From Actinomycetes bacterium (GTDB taxonomy: Bacteria; Actinomycetota; Actinomycetes; Mycobacteriales; Mycobacteriaceae): a stretch of DNA of 18,401 nucleotides. Positions 6,810-14,307 of this stretch are shown piece after piece. The stretch covers positions 1 to 18,401 of the forward strand of contig JAHZJY010000009.1 of the NCBI GenBank assembly GCA_022600695.1. Reading direction: 5' to 3'. How positions within the stretch are numbered: position 1 is the first letter of the stretch; every line of letters starts with the position of its first letter. A program made the position numbers and the translations under genes. The notes below the pieces were generated by a model. The model was not told the DNA's origin and made no database searches. It saw only the letters and a list, made by a program, of their open reading frames with translations.

Positions 6810-7932
6810 AGACCGCCAACTCACCGACCAGCGCATCGACCACCGCACGGAGGTCACCGTCATGCGCCTCAGCCACCCTGCGCTGGCGTTGATAGGACGC
6901 ACCATGCCGGGGGATTTCGGCGACCGCGGCCAGTTCATCGGCACAGTGCAGCGAATCGGAGACCGGCGCCAGCCTGGTCAGCAGGTCGTCGAGATCCTCG
7001 GTCACCAGCCGCTCGTTACCGTCGGCGTCGAGAATGATGATGGCATCCAACCCGTACCGGGCGGCCCGCCACTTGTTCTCCTGCACATGCCACGGCGGCA
7101 TCACCGGAAGCTGCTCTCCGGCCTCCAGCCGACGGTCCAGATCTACGATCAGGCAATGCGTCAGGGCCACCAGCGCGGAGAGCTCCCGCGGGTTCGACAC
7201 CCCGTCGAACACCCGCACCTCAATGGTTCCCAGGTGCGGCGAAGGCCTTATATCCCAACGGATCTCGTTGATATGGTCGATGATCCCGGTGGTCTTCTGG
7301 TCGTGCACGAACCGCTCGAACTGGCGCCACGAGGAGAACTGGAACGGCAGGCCGGCAGTGGGTAATTGCTGGAACATCATCGACCGGTTGCTGGCGTAGC
7401 CGGTGTCCTCGCCGGCCCAGAACGGCGATGAGGCCGACAGCGCCAGCAGGTGCGGATACTGGTTGAGCAGAGAGGAGATGATCGGCATCACCTTATGCGC
7501 CGAGGAGACGCCGACGTGCACGTGCACCCCCCAGATCAGCATCTGCCTGCCCCACCACTGGGTGCGTTTGATCAGTTCGGCGTAGCGAGGCGCGTCGGTG
7601 AACTGCTGGGCCGACCACTGCGCGAACGGATGGGTGCCCGCGCAGAACAATTCCATACCCCGGTCGCGAACGGCTGCCGCGGTGGAGGTCAGGGTGCCGC
7701 GCAGGTCGGCCATCGCCTCGGGGACCGTGTCGCAGATCCCGGTGACGATCTCGATGGTGTTGCGCAGCAGTTCTTTGTGCACATGCGGGGTCTCGCCGAT
7801 GTCGGCGATCACCGGGGCGGCCTCATTGCTCAGGTCGCGCGTGCCGGCGTCGACGAGGGCGAACTCCCACTCGACACCCAGTGTCGGCAGCGGAGAACCC
7901 GCGAATGCGATCCTATCCGGTGCCGATGACAC
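6808..7932 (-). CDS. ybdK: YbdK-type carboxylate-amine ligase (glutamate-cysteine ligase family 2)
   Basis: The 374-residue product belongs to the GCS2/YbdK family of ATP-dependent carboxylate-amine ligases, distantly related to gamma-glutamylcysteine synthetase and glutamine synthetase. Visible family features are [11 protein letters not shown] near the N-terminus (metal- and substrate-binding glutamates), [16 protein letters not shown], the histidine motif [11 protein letters not shown] and the later block [15 protein letters not shown]. coli YbdK has only weak glutamate-cysteine ligase activity, and mycobacteria use mycothiol rather than glutathione, so the true substrate is unknown. The M. 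tuberculosis counterpart is probably Rv0433. The frame is open to 8076, but that region is the end of sodC. The only in-frame start next to the conserved domain is the GTG at 7932, which overlaps sodC by 20 nt and leaves 10-12 residues before [13 protein letters not shown], as expected. Confidence 0.87.
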   Translation of the reverse strand: MSSAPDRIAFAGSPLPTLGVEWEFALVDAGTRDLSNEAAPVIADIGETPHVHKELLRNTIEIVTGICDTVPEAMADLRGTLTSTAAAVRDRGMELFCAGTHPFAQWSAQQFTDAPRYAELIKRTQWWGRQMLIWGVHVHVGVSSAHKVMPIISSLLNQYPHLLALSASSPFWAGEDTGYASNRSMMFQQLPTAGLPFQFSSWRQFERFVHDQKTTGIIDHINEIRWDIRPSPHLGTIEVRVFDGVSNPRELSALVALTHCLIVDLDRRLEAGEQLPVMPPWHVQENKWRAARYGLDAIIILDADGNERLVTEDLDDLLTRLAPVSDSLHCADELAAVAEIPRHGASYQRQRRVAEAHDGDLRAVVDALVGELAV

Positions 7933-8605
7933 CGCAGGCGACCCGCTTGCCGGCGTCGCCCGTGGCCAGCGTGGTCGCGTCCGGTGGCGGCGCACCGTCG
8001 GTCTGCTGGTAGCGGTCGGCGGGGATGTTGGAGAAGTTATCCGGCCCGGCGTGAATGATGAACGCTTTGCCGTCACCCTCCATCAGATCCGCGACATCGA
8101 AGGCATTCGTGGTGGTGACCAGCATGCCGGAGCCGTCGCCGCGGATCTGCAGTGGGGCCAGGTCACCGGCGTGCTCGGGATGCCCGCTCCCGCCACCGCC
8201 CTGGTAATGACCACCGGCGGAGAGGAAATCGCCCGGTGCGCCGCCGCCGGGCGGCACCGAGTTGACCTCGCACACGCCCACATCGTGGATGTGCAGGCCG
8301 TGGGAGCCCGGGGTCAGCTTGCCCGGGGTGGTGGTCCGCACGGTCACGGTGGCGACGCCGCCGGAGAAGTCGATGGTGGCCTCGGCGACCTGTTCGCCGT
8401 CGGGTCCGTTGATCTGCGAGGTCAGCGTTTCGGCCGGCGCCGCCTCGGCAACGCCGCCGTATTCCGGGTCCATGGCTGCCGGGGCGGGCGAACCCGTCCA
8501 CACCGACGGAGTGGTGCCGGGCTGGGTGGCGACCGGCTCATAGGGCGTACAGGCGCTCAGCAGAGCGACAGGAGCAGCGAGAACAAAACCAGCCCAGTTG
8601 CGCAT
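7913..8605 (-). CDS. sodC: Lipoprotein Cu,Zn superoxide dismutase
   Basis: SodC converts superoxide to hydrogen peroxide and oxygen outside the cytoplasmic membrane. The 230-residue product has a signal peptide ending in LLSAC, so Cys19 is the lipidated residue, followed by a proline- and threonine-rich linker to about residue 60. The catalytic beta-barrel shows GLHIHDVG (copper ligands His105 and His107), GGHYQ (His133, the bridging position), HAGD (His145 and Asp148), IIHAGPDNF (His185) and a terminal [12 protein letters not shown] with Cys224, which should pair with Cys112. M. tuberculosis SodC is reported as a copper enzyme lacking zinc; the zinc-loop here (residues 133-148) is short, so zinc occupancy is uncertain. 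The ATG at 8605 is set by a leaderless-type -10 seven bases upstream. It follows virR by 20 bp. Confidence 0.95.
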   Translation of the reverse strand: MRNWAGFVLAAPVALLSACTPYEPVATQPGTTPSVWTGSPAPAAMDPEYGGVAEAAPAETLTSQINGPDGEQVAEATIDFSGGVATVTVRTTTPGKLTPGSHGLHIHDVGVCEVNSVPPGGGAPGDFLSAGGHYQGGGGSGHPEHAGDLAPLQIRGDGSGMLVTTTNAFDVADLMEGDGKAFIIHAGPDNFSNIPADRYQQTDGAPPPDATTLATGDAGKRVACGVIGTG

Positions 8606-8612
8606 GCCGGAT

Positions 8613-8618
8613 AGCCTA
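8613..8618 (-). promoter_or_regulatory. Leaderless-type -10 box for sodC
   Basis: On the minus strand TAGGCT fits the mycobacterial TANNNT -10 consensus and lies exactly 7 nt before the sodC ATG, so transcription should begin at or next to the start codon. TTGGTC at 8635-8640, 16 nt further upstream, is a plausible -35 element. There is no Shine-Dalgarno before sodC. The box falls inside the 20-bp virR-sodC gap, which would allow sodC expression independent of virR. Confidence 0.65.
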
Positions 8619-8625
8619 ACCCGAC

Positions 8626-9081
8626 CTATCCCGTGACCAACACGATGACGCCCGGAGGCTGCTCGGCGATTTCCGGGATTCGGGGCGCCACCGGGGCCTC
8701 GAGCACCACACCGACTGCCTCGGCGGCCGCCTGCTCACCCTCGACCGCGCCGAAGTACACGGTCGTCACCACCACTTCAGGCGCAGCGATGAGCGCTGAC
8801 TCGGTGACGTTCCAACCTGCCTCGCGCAGCCGGTCCGCGGTCCGGATGGCCGCAGCTTCGTCACCGAACACGCTGTAGACCCGCACATCGGACTTCGGCG
8901 CCGCGGGGATGCTGGTCGTGGTCGTGGTCGTGGTGACGGTTCGGGCCGAGGTGTCCTGGCCGCCGCTGCCTGCGCCCATCGCCTGCAAGCCGACCAGCAG
9001 GAAGATCACGCCGAGAAACAGCAGCACCATCACCATGGCGCGCAGGGGAAGCCCGGAGGAGTCGGGTACGCGCTCGTTCAT
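8626..9081 (-). CDS. virR: VirR-like LytR_C-domain membrane protein
   Basis: The 151-residue product matches M. tuberculosis Rv0431 (VirR) in layout. It has a short cytoplasmic N-terminus, one transmembrane helix at about residues 14-34 ([20 protein letters not shown]), a threonine-rich linker ([10 protein letters not shown] at about 48-57) and a LytR_C domain from about residue 64 ([12 protein letters not shown], then [11 protein letters not shown]). VirR is known to limit extracellular vesicle release and to act in cell-wall remodelling with LytR-CpsA-Psr proteins; the same role is inferred here. The ATG at 9081 has no Shine-Dalgarno but has TACAGT seven bases upstream, suggesting a leaderless transcript. 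It lies between a DUF3263 gene and sodC on the same strand, as I recall for Rv0430-Rv0432. Confidence 0.87.
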   Translation of the reverse strand: MNERVPDSSGLPLRAMVMVLLFLGVIFLLVGLQAMGAGSGGQDTSARTVTTTTTTTSIPAAPKSDVRVYSVFGDEAAAIRTADRLREAGWNVTESALIAAPEVVVTTVYFGAVEGEQAAAEAVGVVLEAPVAPRIPEIAEQPPGVIVLVTG

Positions 9082-9088
9082 CGGGGTA

Positions 9089-9094
9089 ACTGTA
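9089..9094 (-). promoter_or_regulatory. Leaderless-type -10 box for virR
   Basis: On the minus strand TACAGT matches TANNNT and is followed by exactly 7 nt before the virR ATG. It lies in the 23-bp gap after the DUF3263 gene. No convincing -35 is visible, which is common in mycobacteria. The sequence between box and start (taccccg) has no Shine-Dalgarno. Confidence 0.6.
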
Positions 9095-9104
9095 AACGGT
9101 GACG

Positions 9105-9413
9105 TCAGGGAAACTCGAAGCCCAGCCGCCGCGCGGCCCGGGCCTTCTGGCGGCTGGCCCGCAGCCGGCGCAGCCGCTTGACGAGCATCGGGTCAGCAGC
9201 CAGGGCCTCCGACCGGTCGACCAGCGCGTTCAGCACCTGGTAGTACCGGGTGGCCGACATCGAGAAGAGTTCCTTGATGGCCTCTTCTTTGGCTCCGGCG
9301 TATTTCCACCACTGCCGCTCGAAAGCCAGGATGTCGTACTCGCGGCGGGTCAGCCCCTCGGGAAGGTCGGCATCGTCGACTGGCCGTTCGGCCCGTGCCA
9401 TGGCGCCGTCCAT
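9105..9413 (-). CDS. DUF3263 protein, probable helix-turn-helix DNA-binding protein (Rv0430-like)
   Basis: The 102-residue soluble, basic protein belongs to the actinobacterial DUF3263 family. The core [21 protein letters not shown] is followed by [25 protein letters not shown], which looks like a helix-turn-helix. The C-terminus is very basic ([19 protein letters not shown]). A DNA- or nucleic-acid-binding role is inferred, and I know of no firm biochemical assignment. The ATG at 9413 gives the family length; ATGs at 9470 and 9401 are alternatives, and no strong Shine-Dalgarno separates them. The gene heads the minus-strand virR-sodC cluster and is divergent from def. A 24-bp palindrome sits 42-65 bp upstream of its start and could be its own operator. 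Confidence 0.82.
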   Translation of the reverse strand: MDGAMARAERPVDDADLPEGLTRREYDILAFERQWWKYAGAKEEAIKELFSMSATRYYQVLNALVDRSEALAADPMLVKRLRRLRASRQKARAARRLGFEFP

Positions 9414-9454
9414 TCGAGTTGGGGGCCCTTTCAACGATTGCTCATCACATCTCT

Positions 9455-9478
9455 GTGGTTCGGTGGCCATTGAACCAC
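9455..9478. promoter_or_regulatory. 24-bp imperfect palindrome between DUF3263 and def
   Basis: The left arm GTGGTTCGGTGG (9455-9466) and the right arm CCATTGAACCAC (9467-9478) are inverted repeats of each other at 10 of 12 positions. The outer 7 bases and the inner TGGCCA share one centre with no offset. The two mismatches would be G-T wobbles. The site lies in the divergent promoter region, 63-86 bp before the def start and 42-65 bp before the DUF3263 start. It has the size and symmetry of an operator for a dimeric repressor; if transcribed it could also form a hairpin. A DUF3263 gene starting at 9470 instead of 9413 would place the dyad at its start codon. Confidence 0.5.
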
Positions 9479-9526
9479 GTCAGCCTCGATTGGGACGGCA
9501 CCGAACCCCGCGCGTCGGGCCATCTT

Positions 9527-9532
9527 TAAGCT
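9527..9532 (+). promoter_or_regulatory. -10 box for def
   Basis: TAAGCT fits TANNNT and is followed by 8 nt before the def ATG at 9541, so the mRNA should be leaderless or have only one or two leading bases. No Shine-Dalgarno precedes the ATG, and no clear -35 is seen. Confidence 0.5.
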
Positions 9533-9540
9533 TGCCGGTC

Positions 9541-10134
9541 ATGGCCGTTCGACCCATCGTGATACTCGGCGATCCCGTGCTGCACACTCCGACCACGCCG
9601 GTGACCGTCGGCGCCGACGGATCATTGCCGCCGGATGTGGCCGACTTGATCACCGACATGTACCAGACCATGGACGCCGCGAACGGAGTTGGCCTGGCAG
9701 CCAACCAGATCGGGGTGGGCCTGCGATTGTTCGTCTATGACTGCGCCGAGGACCGGGGCAACCCCACCCGTCGTCGGGGCGTCGTGGTGAACCCGGTGCT
9801 GGAGACCTCCGAGATCCCCGAGACGATGCCTGACCCCGAGCTCGACGACGAGGGGTGCCTGTCGGTGCCGGGGGAGTCGTTCCCGTGCGGGCGGGCACAG
9901 TGGGCGCGGGTTACCGGACTGGACGCCGAGGGCGATCCGGTGACCCTCGAGGGCAGCGGGTTGTTCGCCCGGATGCTGCAGCACGAGACCGGCCACCTCG
10001 ACGGGTTTCTGTACGTGGACCGTTTGATCGGCCGGCACGCCCGGGCCGCCAAGCGGGCCGCCCGGTCCCACGGATGGGGGGTGCCCGGCCTGTCGTGGAT
10101 GCCGGGCGCCGAACCAGATCCGTTCGGTCACTGA
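9541..10134 (+). CDS. def: Peptide deformylase
   Basis: Def removes the formyl group from the N-terminal methionine of new proteins in the cytoplasm and needs a divalent metal, usually iron. All three family motifs are visible in the 197 residues: GVGLAANQ at 49-56, EGCLS at 104-108 (Cys106 is a metal ligand) and HETGH at 148-152 (the other two ligands and the catalytic Glu149). The TG inside the last motif replaces the usual LD and, as I recall, is also present in M. tuberculosis Def, which has the same length. The frame is open from 9250, but the upstream part is antisense to DUF3263. The ATG at 9541 gives the standard N-terminus and has a -10 box just before it. Its stop overlaps the xthA start by one base (TGATG). 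Confidence 0.96.
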   Translation: MAVRPIVILGDPVLHTPTTPVTVGADGSLPPDVADLITDMYQTMDAANGVGLAANQIGVGLRLFVYDCAEDRGNPTRRRGVVVNPVLETSEIPETMPDPELDDEGCLSVPGESFPCGRAQWARVTGLDAEGDPVTLEGSGLFARMLQHETGHLDGFLYVDRLIGRHARAAKRAARSHGWGVPGLSWMPGAEPDPFGH

Positions 10135-11012
10135 TGGTTCCGCCGGCCGTGCGAGTGGCCACCTGGAACGTGAATTCGATTCGCGCCCGGGCAGATCGGG
10201 TGGTCGACTGGATGCAACGTGCCGATGTCGACGTACTGGCCATACAGGAGACCAAGTGTTCTGACACCCAGTTCCCGGCGATGACGTTCCTGGGTGCGGG
10301 CTACGAGGTGACGCACTGCGGCCACAACCAGTGGAACGGGGTGGCGATCGCCTCTCGGATCGGTTTCGAGGACGTGCAGACCGGTTTCGAGGGACAGCCG
10401 ACCTGGTCCGGCGGCAAGGCCGGCGATATCGTCGAAGCGCGTGCGCTGGCGGCGACCTGCGGCGGCGTGCGGATATGGAGCCTGTACGTGCCCAACGGAC
10501 GCACGGTCGACGATCCGCACTACCGATACAAGCTGGAATGGCTGGCCGCCCTAGGGGATAACGCACAATCCTGGTTGCAGCGCGACCCGCAGGCCCAGAT
10601 CGCCCTGGCCGGGGACTGGAATATCGCGCCCTGCGACGAGGACGTGTGGAGCATGGAAGCCTTCCGCGACAGCACCCATGTGACCGAGCCGGAACGGATG
10701 GCGTTCCGGGCCATCGAAGCGTCCTTCACCGATGTGGTCCGGCCGTTCGCGCCCGGCCCGGGGACCTACACCTTCTGGGACTACACCCAGTTGCGGTTCC
10801 CCCGGCGGGAGGGCATGCGGATCGATTTCATCCTGGCCTCACCGGCCCTGGCGAGCCGGGTGGTGCATGCCGAGATCGTGCGCGACGAGCGCAAGGGCGG
10901 CAAGGACCGGATCGGGCCGCCCAGCGACCACGCCCCGGTTCTGGTCGATATCGGCGAGGCCGCCCGACAAGGCCCGCCGACCGCACCCGGCGACACGGGA
11001 AACGCGACGTGA
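10134..11012 (+). CDS. xthA: Exodeoxyribonuclease III (AP endonuclease)
   Basis: XthA repairs abasic sites and damaged 3' ends in base-excision repair. The 292-residue product has the exonuclease-endonuclease-phosphatase fold motifs in order: [11 protein letters not shown] (Asn12), IQETK (metal ligand Glu39), SLYVPNG (Tyr118), GDWNIAP (Asp161 and Asn163), RIDFIL (Asp231) and PSDHAPV (Asp265-His266). Length is normal for the family. The ATG at 10134 shares its first base with the last base of the def stop; a GTG six codons on is a weaker choice. The end overlaps thiD by 4 nt. In M. tuberculosis I recall an acetyltransferase gene between def and xthA; here they are directly joined. Confidence 0.95.
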   Translation: MVPPAVRVATWNVNSIRARADRVVDWMQRADVDVLAIQETKCSDTQFPAMTFLGAGYEVTHCGHNQWNGVAIASRIGFEDVQTGFEGQPTWSGGKAGDIVEARALAATCGGVRIWSLYVPNGRTVDDPHYRYKLEWLAALGDNAQSWLQRDPQAQIALAGDWNIAPCDEDVWSMEAFRDSTHVTEPERMAFRAIEASFTDVVRPFAPGPGTYTFWDYTQLRFPRREGMRIDFILASPALASRVVHAEIVRDERKGGKDRIGPPSDHAPVLVDIGEAARQGPPTAPGDTGNAT

Positions 11013-11848
11013 AGTCGTTCCTACCGCTGACGCCGCCGGGCCAGACCCCACCGCGGGTGCTCACCATCGGCGGATCGGACTCCGGCGGTGGCGCGGGCCT
11101 GCAGGCCGATCTGCGGACCTTCGCACTGCTGGGCGTGCATTCACTGGTCGCCGTGACGGCCGTCACGGTCCAGAACTCATTGGGCGTCAACGGCTTTCAC
11201 GAAATCCCGCTTGATATCATCGCGGGCCAGATCGAGGCGGTGGCCACCGACATCGGCGTACAGGCCGCCAAGACGGGGCTGCTGCCATCCTCCCGGATCA
11301 TTGAGACGGTCGCCGACTCCTGGCGCGATCTGGGGCTGGCCGGGCGGGTTCCGCTCGTGGTCGATCCGGTGTGCGCGTCCATGCACGGTGAGCCACTGCT
11401 GCAGCCGTCGGCGCTGGACGCCCTGCGCGCAGTGCTGTTCCCGGAGGCCGGCCTGATCACCCCCAACCTCGACGAGGTGCGACTGTTGGTGGGCATCGAC
11501 GTCGTCGACGCGGCCACCCAACGGGCCGCCGCGCACGCACTGCACGATCTGGGACCGAGGTGGGTCCTGGTGAAGGGCGGCCACCTCCGTTCGTCCCCGC
11601 ATAGCACCGATCTGCTCTACGACGGCAGGGATTTCCAGGAGTTCGACGCGCGTCGACTGACCACCGGCCATGATCATGGCGCCGGCGACACCCTGGCAGC
11701 CGCGACCGCATGCGCGCTCGCACACGGCTATCCGATGCCGGAGGCCGTCGCGTTCGGCAAAGCGTGGGTGACCGAGTGCCTGCGGTCGGCCTACCCGCTC
11801 GGCGTAGGCCACGGTCCGGCGTCGGCGCTGTTCCGGCTGCAGTCATGA
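11009..11848 (+). CDS. thiD: Hydroxymethylpyrimidine / phosphomethylpyrimidine kinase
   Basis: ThiD phosphorylates hydroxymethylpyrimidine and its monophosphate to make the pyrimidine diphosphate used in thiamine synthesis. The 279-residue product is a ribokinase-fold enzyme. It has the substrate loop GSDSGGGAG at 22-30, [10 protein letters not shown], the conserved [28 protein letters not shown] and the anion-hole motif [10 protein letters not shown] with catalytic Asp227. It closely resembles M. tuberculosis ThiD over its whole length. The GTG start at 11009 overlaps the xthA stop (GTGA) and gives about a dozen extra residues before the conserved PPRVLTIGG. No thiC, thiE, thiG or TPP riboswitch is visible in the window, so this copy stands apart from the rest of the pathway. 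Confidence 0.93.
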   Translation: MKSFLPLTPPGQTPPRVLTIGGSDSGGGAGLQADLRTFALLGVHSLVAVTAVTVQNSLGVNGFHEIPLDIIAGQIEAVATDIGVQAAKTGLLPSSRIIETVADSWRDLGLAGRVPLVVDPVCASMHGEPLLQPSALDALRAVLFPEAGLITPNLDEVRLLVGIDVVDAATQRAAAHALHDLGPRWVLVKGGHLRSSPHSTDLLYDGRDFQEFDARRLTTGHDHGAGDTLAAATACALAHGYPMPEAVAFGKAWVTECLRSAYPLGVGHGPASALFRLQS

Positions 11849-12504
11849 GCCTCGCCGACGACCTGGACGGTATCGCCGCGGTGGCACACCACCCGGCCGA
11901 CAGCCCGGTCGGTGTGGTGGTTCTGACCCACGGTGCCGGCGGGAGCCGGGAGTCTCCACTGCTGATCGGCATCTGTGAGAGGTGGGCCGAGCGCGGCTGG
12001 CTGGCCCTGCGTTACAACCTGCCCTACCGACGGCGACGGCCGAAGGGGCCGCCGTCCGGGTCGGCGACCGCAGACCGGGCCGGGGTCGCCGAGGCGATCG
12101 CGCTGGCGGGATCCGCGCTTGCCGACCGGACCGGATCCGACGGGCCGGTGATCGCCGGCGGGCATTCCTACGGTGGCCGGCTGACATCGATGGCGGTGGC
12201 CGACGGCGCGACCGTGGCGGGGTTGACGCTTTTCTCCTATCCGCTACACCCGCCCGGCAAACCGGAACGGTTGCGCACCGGGCATTTCGGCTCGATCACC
12301 GCGCCGACGGTGTTCACCCACGGCAGCGCCGACCCCTTCGGCACTATCGCGGAGTTGCGCATCGCCGCCGCGCTGATTCCGGCGCCGACCGAGATCGTCG
12401 AGGTCACCGGCGCCCGCCACGATCTGGGGTCGGCGACCCTCGATGTCGCGGGCCTCGCCGTCGACGCCGCGCTGCGACACTGCGGGCCCCGACAGGTCGG
12501 GTAG
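11845..12504 (+). CDS. KANL3/Tex30-type alpha/beta hydrolase
   Basis: The 219-residue soluble protein is a small alpha/beta hydrolase of the KANL3/Tex30 (dienelactone-hydrolase-like) group; the M. tuberculosis counterpart is probably Rv0421c. It has an oxyanion-region VVLTHGAGGSRESP, the nucleophile elbow GGHSYGGR with Ser108, an acid THGSADPFG with Asp163, and a terminal GARHDLG with His192, so the catalytic triad is complete. No signal peptide is present. The substrate is unknown; members are usually annotated as possible esterases or thioesterases without experiment. The ATG at 11845 overlaps the thiD stop by 4 nt (ATGA). The stop TAG at 12502 doubles as the first bases of the -10 box of the next gene. 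Confidence 0.87.
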   Translation: MSLADDLDGIAAVAHHPADSPVGVVVLTHGAGGSRESPLLIGICERWAERGWLALRYNLPYRRRRPKGPPSGSATADRAGVAEAIALAGSALADRTGSDGPVIAGGHSYGGRLTSMAVADGATVAGLTLFSYPLHPPGKPERLRTGHFGSITAPTVFTHGSADPFGTIAELRIAAALIPAPTEIVEVTGARHDLGSATLDVAGLAVDAALRHCGPRQVG

Positions 12505-12507
12505 CGT
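12502..12507 (+). promoter_or_regulatory. Leaderless-type -10 box for the monooxygenase
   Basis: TAGCGT matches TANNNT and is followed by exactly 7 nt before the ATG at 12515. Its first three bases are the stop codon of the hydrolase gene. The only purine-rich match near the start (CAGG) is too close to act as a Shine-Dalgarno. The box suggests that the monooxygenase can be transcribed independently of the def-xthA-thiD chain. Confidence 0.6.
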
Positions 12508-12514
12508 CAGGCCC

Positions 12515-14002
12515 ATGTCCGAGCAACACGCCGACGTGATCATCGTCGGGGCCGGTTTCGGAGGTATCGGGGCAGCCATCCAACTCAAGCGCCTGGGTTA
12601 TGAGAACTTCGTTCTCCTGGACCGGCAGCCTGACCTCGGTGGTACCTGGTACGTCAACCACTACCCCGGCCTGGCCTGCGATGTGCCGACCACCACCTAC
12701 TCCTATTTCTTCGAACCCAACCCGAACTGGTCGCGACTGTTCTCCACCGGCGCCGAGATCAAGCAGTACGCCGACGATGTGGCCGACAAGTACGACGTCC
12801 GCCGTCATATCCGATTCGACACCCGCGTCGAGGGTGCCCGCTGGGACGCTGACGCGCAGCTGTGGCGGGTGGCGCTGGCCGACGGCCAGACGCTCAGTGC
12901 GCGCTACCTGATCACCGCCACCGGCTTCCTGTCCCAACCGCACACCCCGGAGATTCCGGGTATCGACAGCTTTGCGGGCACGATCATCCACACCACCGAC
13001 TGGGACGATGCGTTCGACCCGGCCGGCAAACGGATCGGGCTGATCGGCACCGGCGCGACCGCCGTGCAACTGATCCCCGAACTCGCCAAACGGGCCGGTG
13101 ATCTGACCGTCTACCAGCGCACCGCGATCTATGTGGTGCCCAAGCTCGATTTCCCCTTCCCGGAACGTGTCAAGCGGCTGTTCGCGCGGGTCCCACTGGC
13201 CCAGCGCGTCGTCCGGTCCGTCACCGACGCGATCTACGAATTCTTCAACTACGTGGTTCTGCATAATCGTCAGACGCTGTTCCGGCGGCTCAACATCGGC
13301 GCGGCGGACGTCTCCAAGCTGTACCGATACGTCGTGGTCCGGGACCGGGAGACCCGCCGCAAACTCACCCCGGATTACGACTTCGGCTGTAAGCGGCCAA
13401 CATTTTCCAACAGCTACTACCGCGCTTTCACCAAACCGCAGGTACATCTGCAGGCCGGCGGGATCGATCACATCGAGCCGCACGCCGTGGTGGCAGCGGA
13501 CGGCACCCGGACCGAGATCGACACCCTGGTGCTGGCAACGGGTTTCGACCTGTGGGAGGCCAATATCCCGGCCATCGAGATCCTCGGCCGCAACGGTCGC
13601 AACCTGGGAAAGTGGTGGCGGGAGAACCGGTTCCAGGCTTATCAGGGGGTCGCGATCCCGCACTTCCCCAACTATCTCAGCCTGGCCAGCCCGTATGCGT
13701 TCATCGGGTTGAACTTCTTCAACACGATGGAATACCAGATGCGGATCATGGACCGGCTCTTCCGCGAGGTCGGCCGCCGCGGTGCGGACACCTTCGAGGT
13801 GACCGAGGAGGCGAACTCCCGCTTTCTGGACCAGGTGACCGAACTGGTCGGCGACACGGTCTTCACGGTCGGGCAGTGCGCGAGCGCCCGGTCCTACTAC
13901 TTCAACCCGCACGGTGAAGCGACACTGCTGCGTCCGATGACAGCCAGGGCCGCCATCCGGCAGGCCTCCGAGTTTCCGTTGACCGACTTCCACATCAGCT
14001 GA
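12515..14002 (+). CDS. Flavin-dependent Baeyer-Villiger-type monooxygenase
   Basis: The 495-residue enzyme is a class B flavoprotein monooxygenase that should use FAD and NADPH to insert oxygen into ketones or oxidise heteroatoms. It has the FAD-binding GAGFGG at 12-17, GGTWYVNHYPGLACD from 42, and the Baeyer-Villiger fingerprint FAGTIIHTTDW at 153-163 (FxGxxxHxxxW fully matched). The NADPH-binding Rossmann motif is GTGATA at 178-183, followed by LATGFD at about 356-361. It resembles the mycobacterial EthA/MymA/Rv0892 group in length and motifs, but I cannot say which member it is, so no symbol is given. The start at 12515 is supported by the -10 box before it. An 84-residue membrane protein follows after 28 bp and may be in the same transcript. 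Confidence 0.92.
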   Translation: MSEQHADVIIVGAGFGGIGAAIQLKRLGYENFVLLDRQPDLGGTWYVNHYPGLACDVPTTTYSYFFEPNPNWSRLFSTGAEIKQYADDVADKYDVRRHIRFDTRVEGARWDADAQLWRVALADGQTLSARYLITATGFLSQPHTPEIPGIDSFAGTIIHTTDWDDAFDPAGKRIGLIGTGATAVQLIPELAKRAGDLTVYQRTAIYVVPKLDFPFPERVKRLFARVPLAQRVVRSVTDAIYEFFNYVVLHNRQTLFRRLNIGAADVSKLYRYVVVRDRETRRKLTPDYDFGCKRPTFSNSYYRAFTKPQVHLQAGGIDHIEPHAVVAADGTRTEIDTLVLATGFDLWEANIPAIEILGRNGRNLGKWWRENRFQAYQGVAIPHFPNYLSLASPYAFIGLNFFNTMEYQMRIMDRLFREVGRRGADTFEVTEEANSRFLDQVTELVGDTVFTVGQCASARSYYFNPHGEATLLRPMTARAAIRQASEFPLTDFHIS

Positions 14003-14030
14003 TCACGTTCCACCCGACGAAAGGACCCGC

Positions 14031-14285
14031 ATGTCACGAATCCCCGGAATCGGGGCGGCCCTGGCCGCCACCGGAATCGCGCACTTCGCGAAACCGCAAC
14101 TGTTCGAGGCGGTCACCGCACCGGCATTCCCGAAGAACACCCGCCGGCACGTCTACGTCAACGGCACCCTCGAGACCGCACTGGGAGTGGGACTGGTTGC
14201 TCCGCAGACCCGGAAGTTCGCCCTCGCCGGGGTGGTCGGCTACGTCGGCTATCTGATCATCAGCGTGGTACGCAACCGCCGTTGA
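14031..14285 (+). CDS. Small DoxX-like membrane protein
   Basis: The 84-residue protein looks like a short DoxX-related membrane protein. Hydrophobic stretches lie at about residues 6-18, 47-57 and 63-78, around a conserved-looking loop FPKNTRRHVYVNGTLETALG. I recall similar small proteins annotated only as membrane or DoxX family proteins in mycobacteria, so the function is unknown. The start is well supported by GAAAGGA at 14019-14025, 5 nt before the ATG. It follows the monooxygenase gene by 28 bp and precedes the permease by 22 bp on the same strand, so an operon of the three is plausible. Confidence 0.78.
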   Translation: MSRIPGIGAALAATGIAHFAKPQLFEAVTAPAFPKNTRRHVYVNGTLETALGVGLVAPQTRKFALAGVVGYVGYLIISVVRNRR

Positions 14286-14307
14286 TCCGACGCCCCGGGA
14301 GTCCGGC

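Noticed and set aside
9250..9540. N-terminal extension of def from the open frame starting at 9250
   Set aside because: The extension is antisense to the DUF3263 gene and adds residues absent from the family; the ATG at 9541 gives the standard 197-residue enzyme.
10982..11060. TPP riboswitch before thiD
   Set aside because: thiD overlaps xthA by 4 nt, so there is no leader, and none of the conserved riboswitch elements is visible.
12404..13993. 529-codon open frame on the minus strand opposite the monooxygenase gene
   Set aside because: It is exactly antisense to a gene with full Baeyer-Villiger motifs; the product is low-complexity and has no recognisable domain. Long antisense frames are common in GC-rich DNA.
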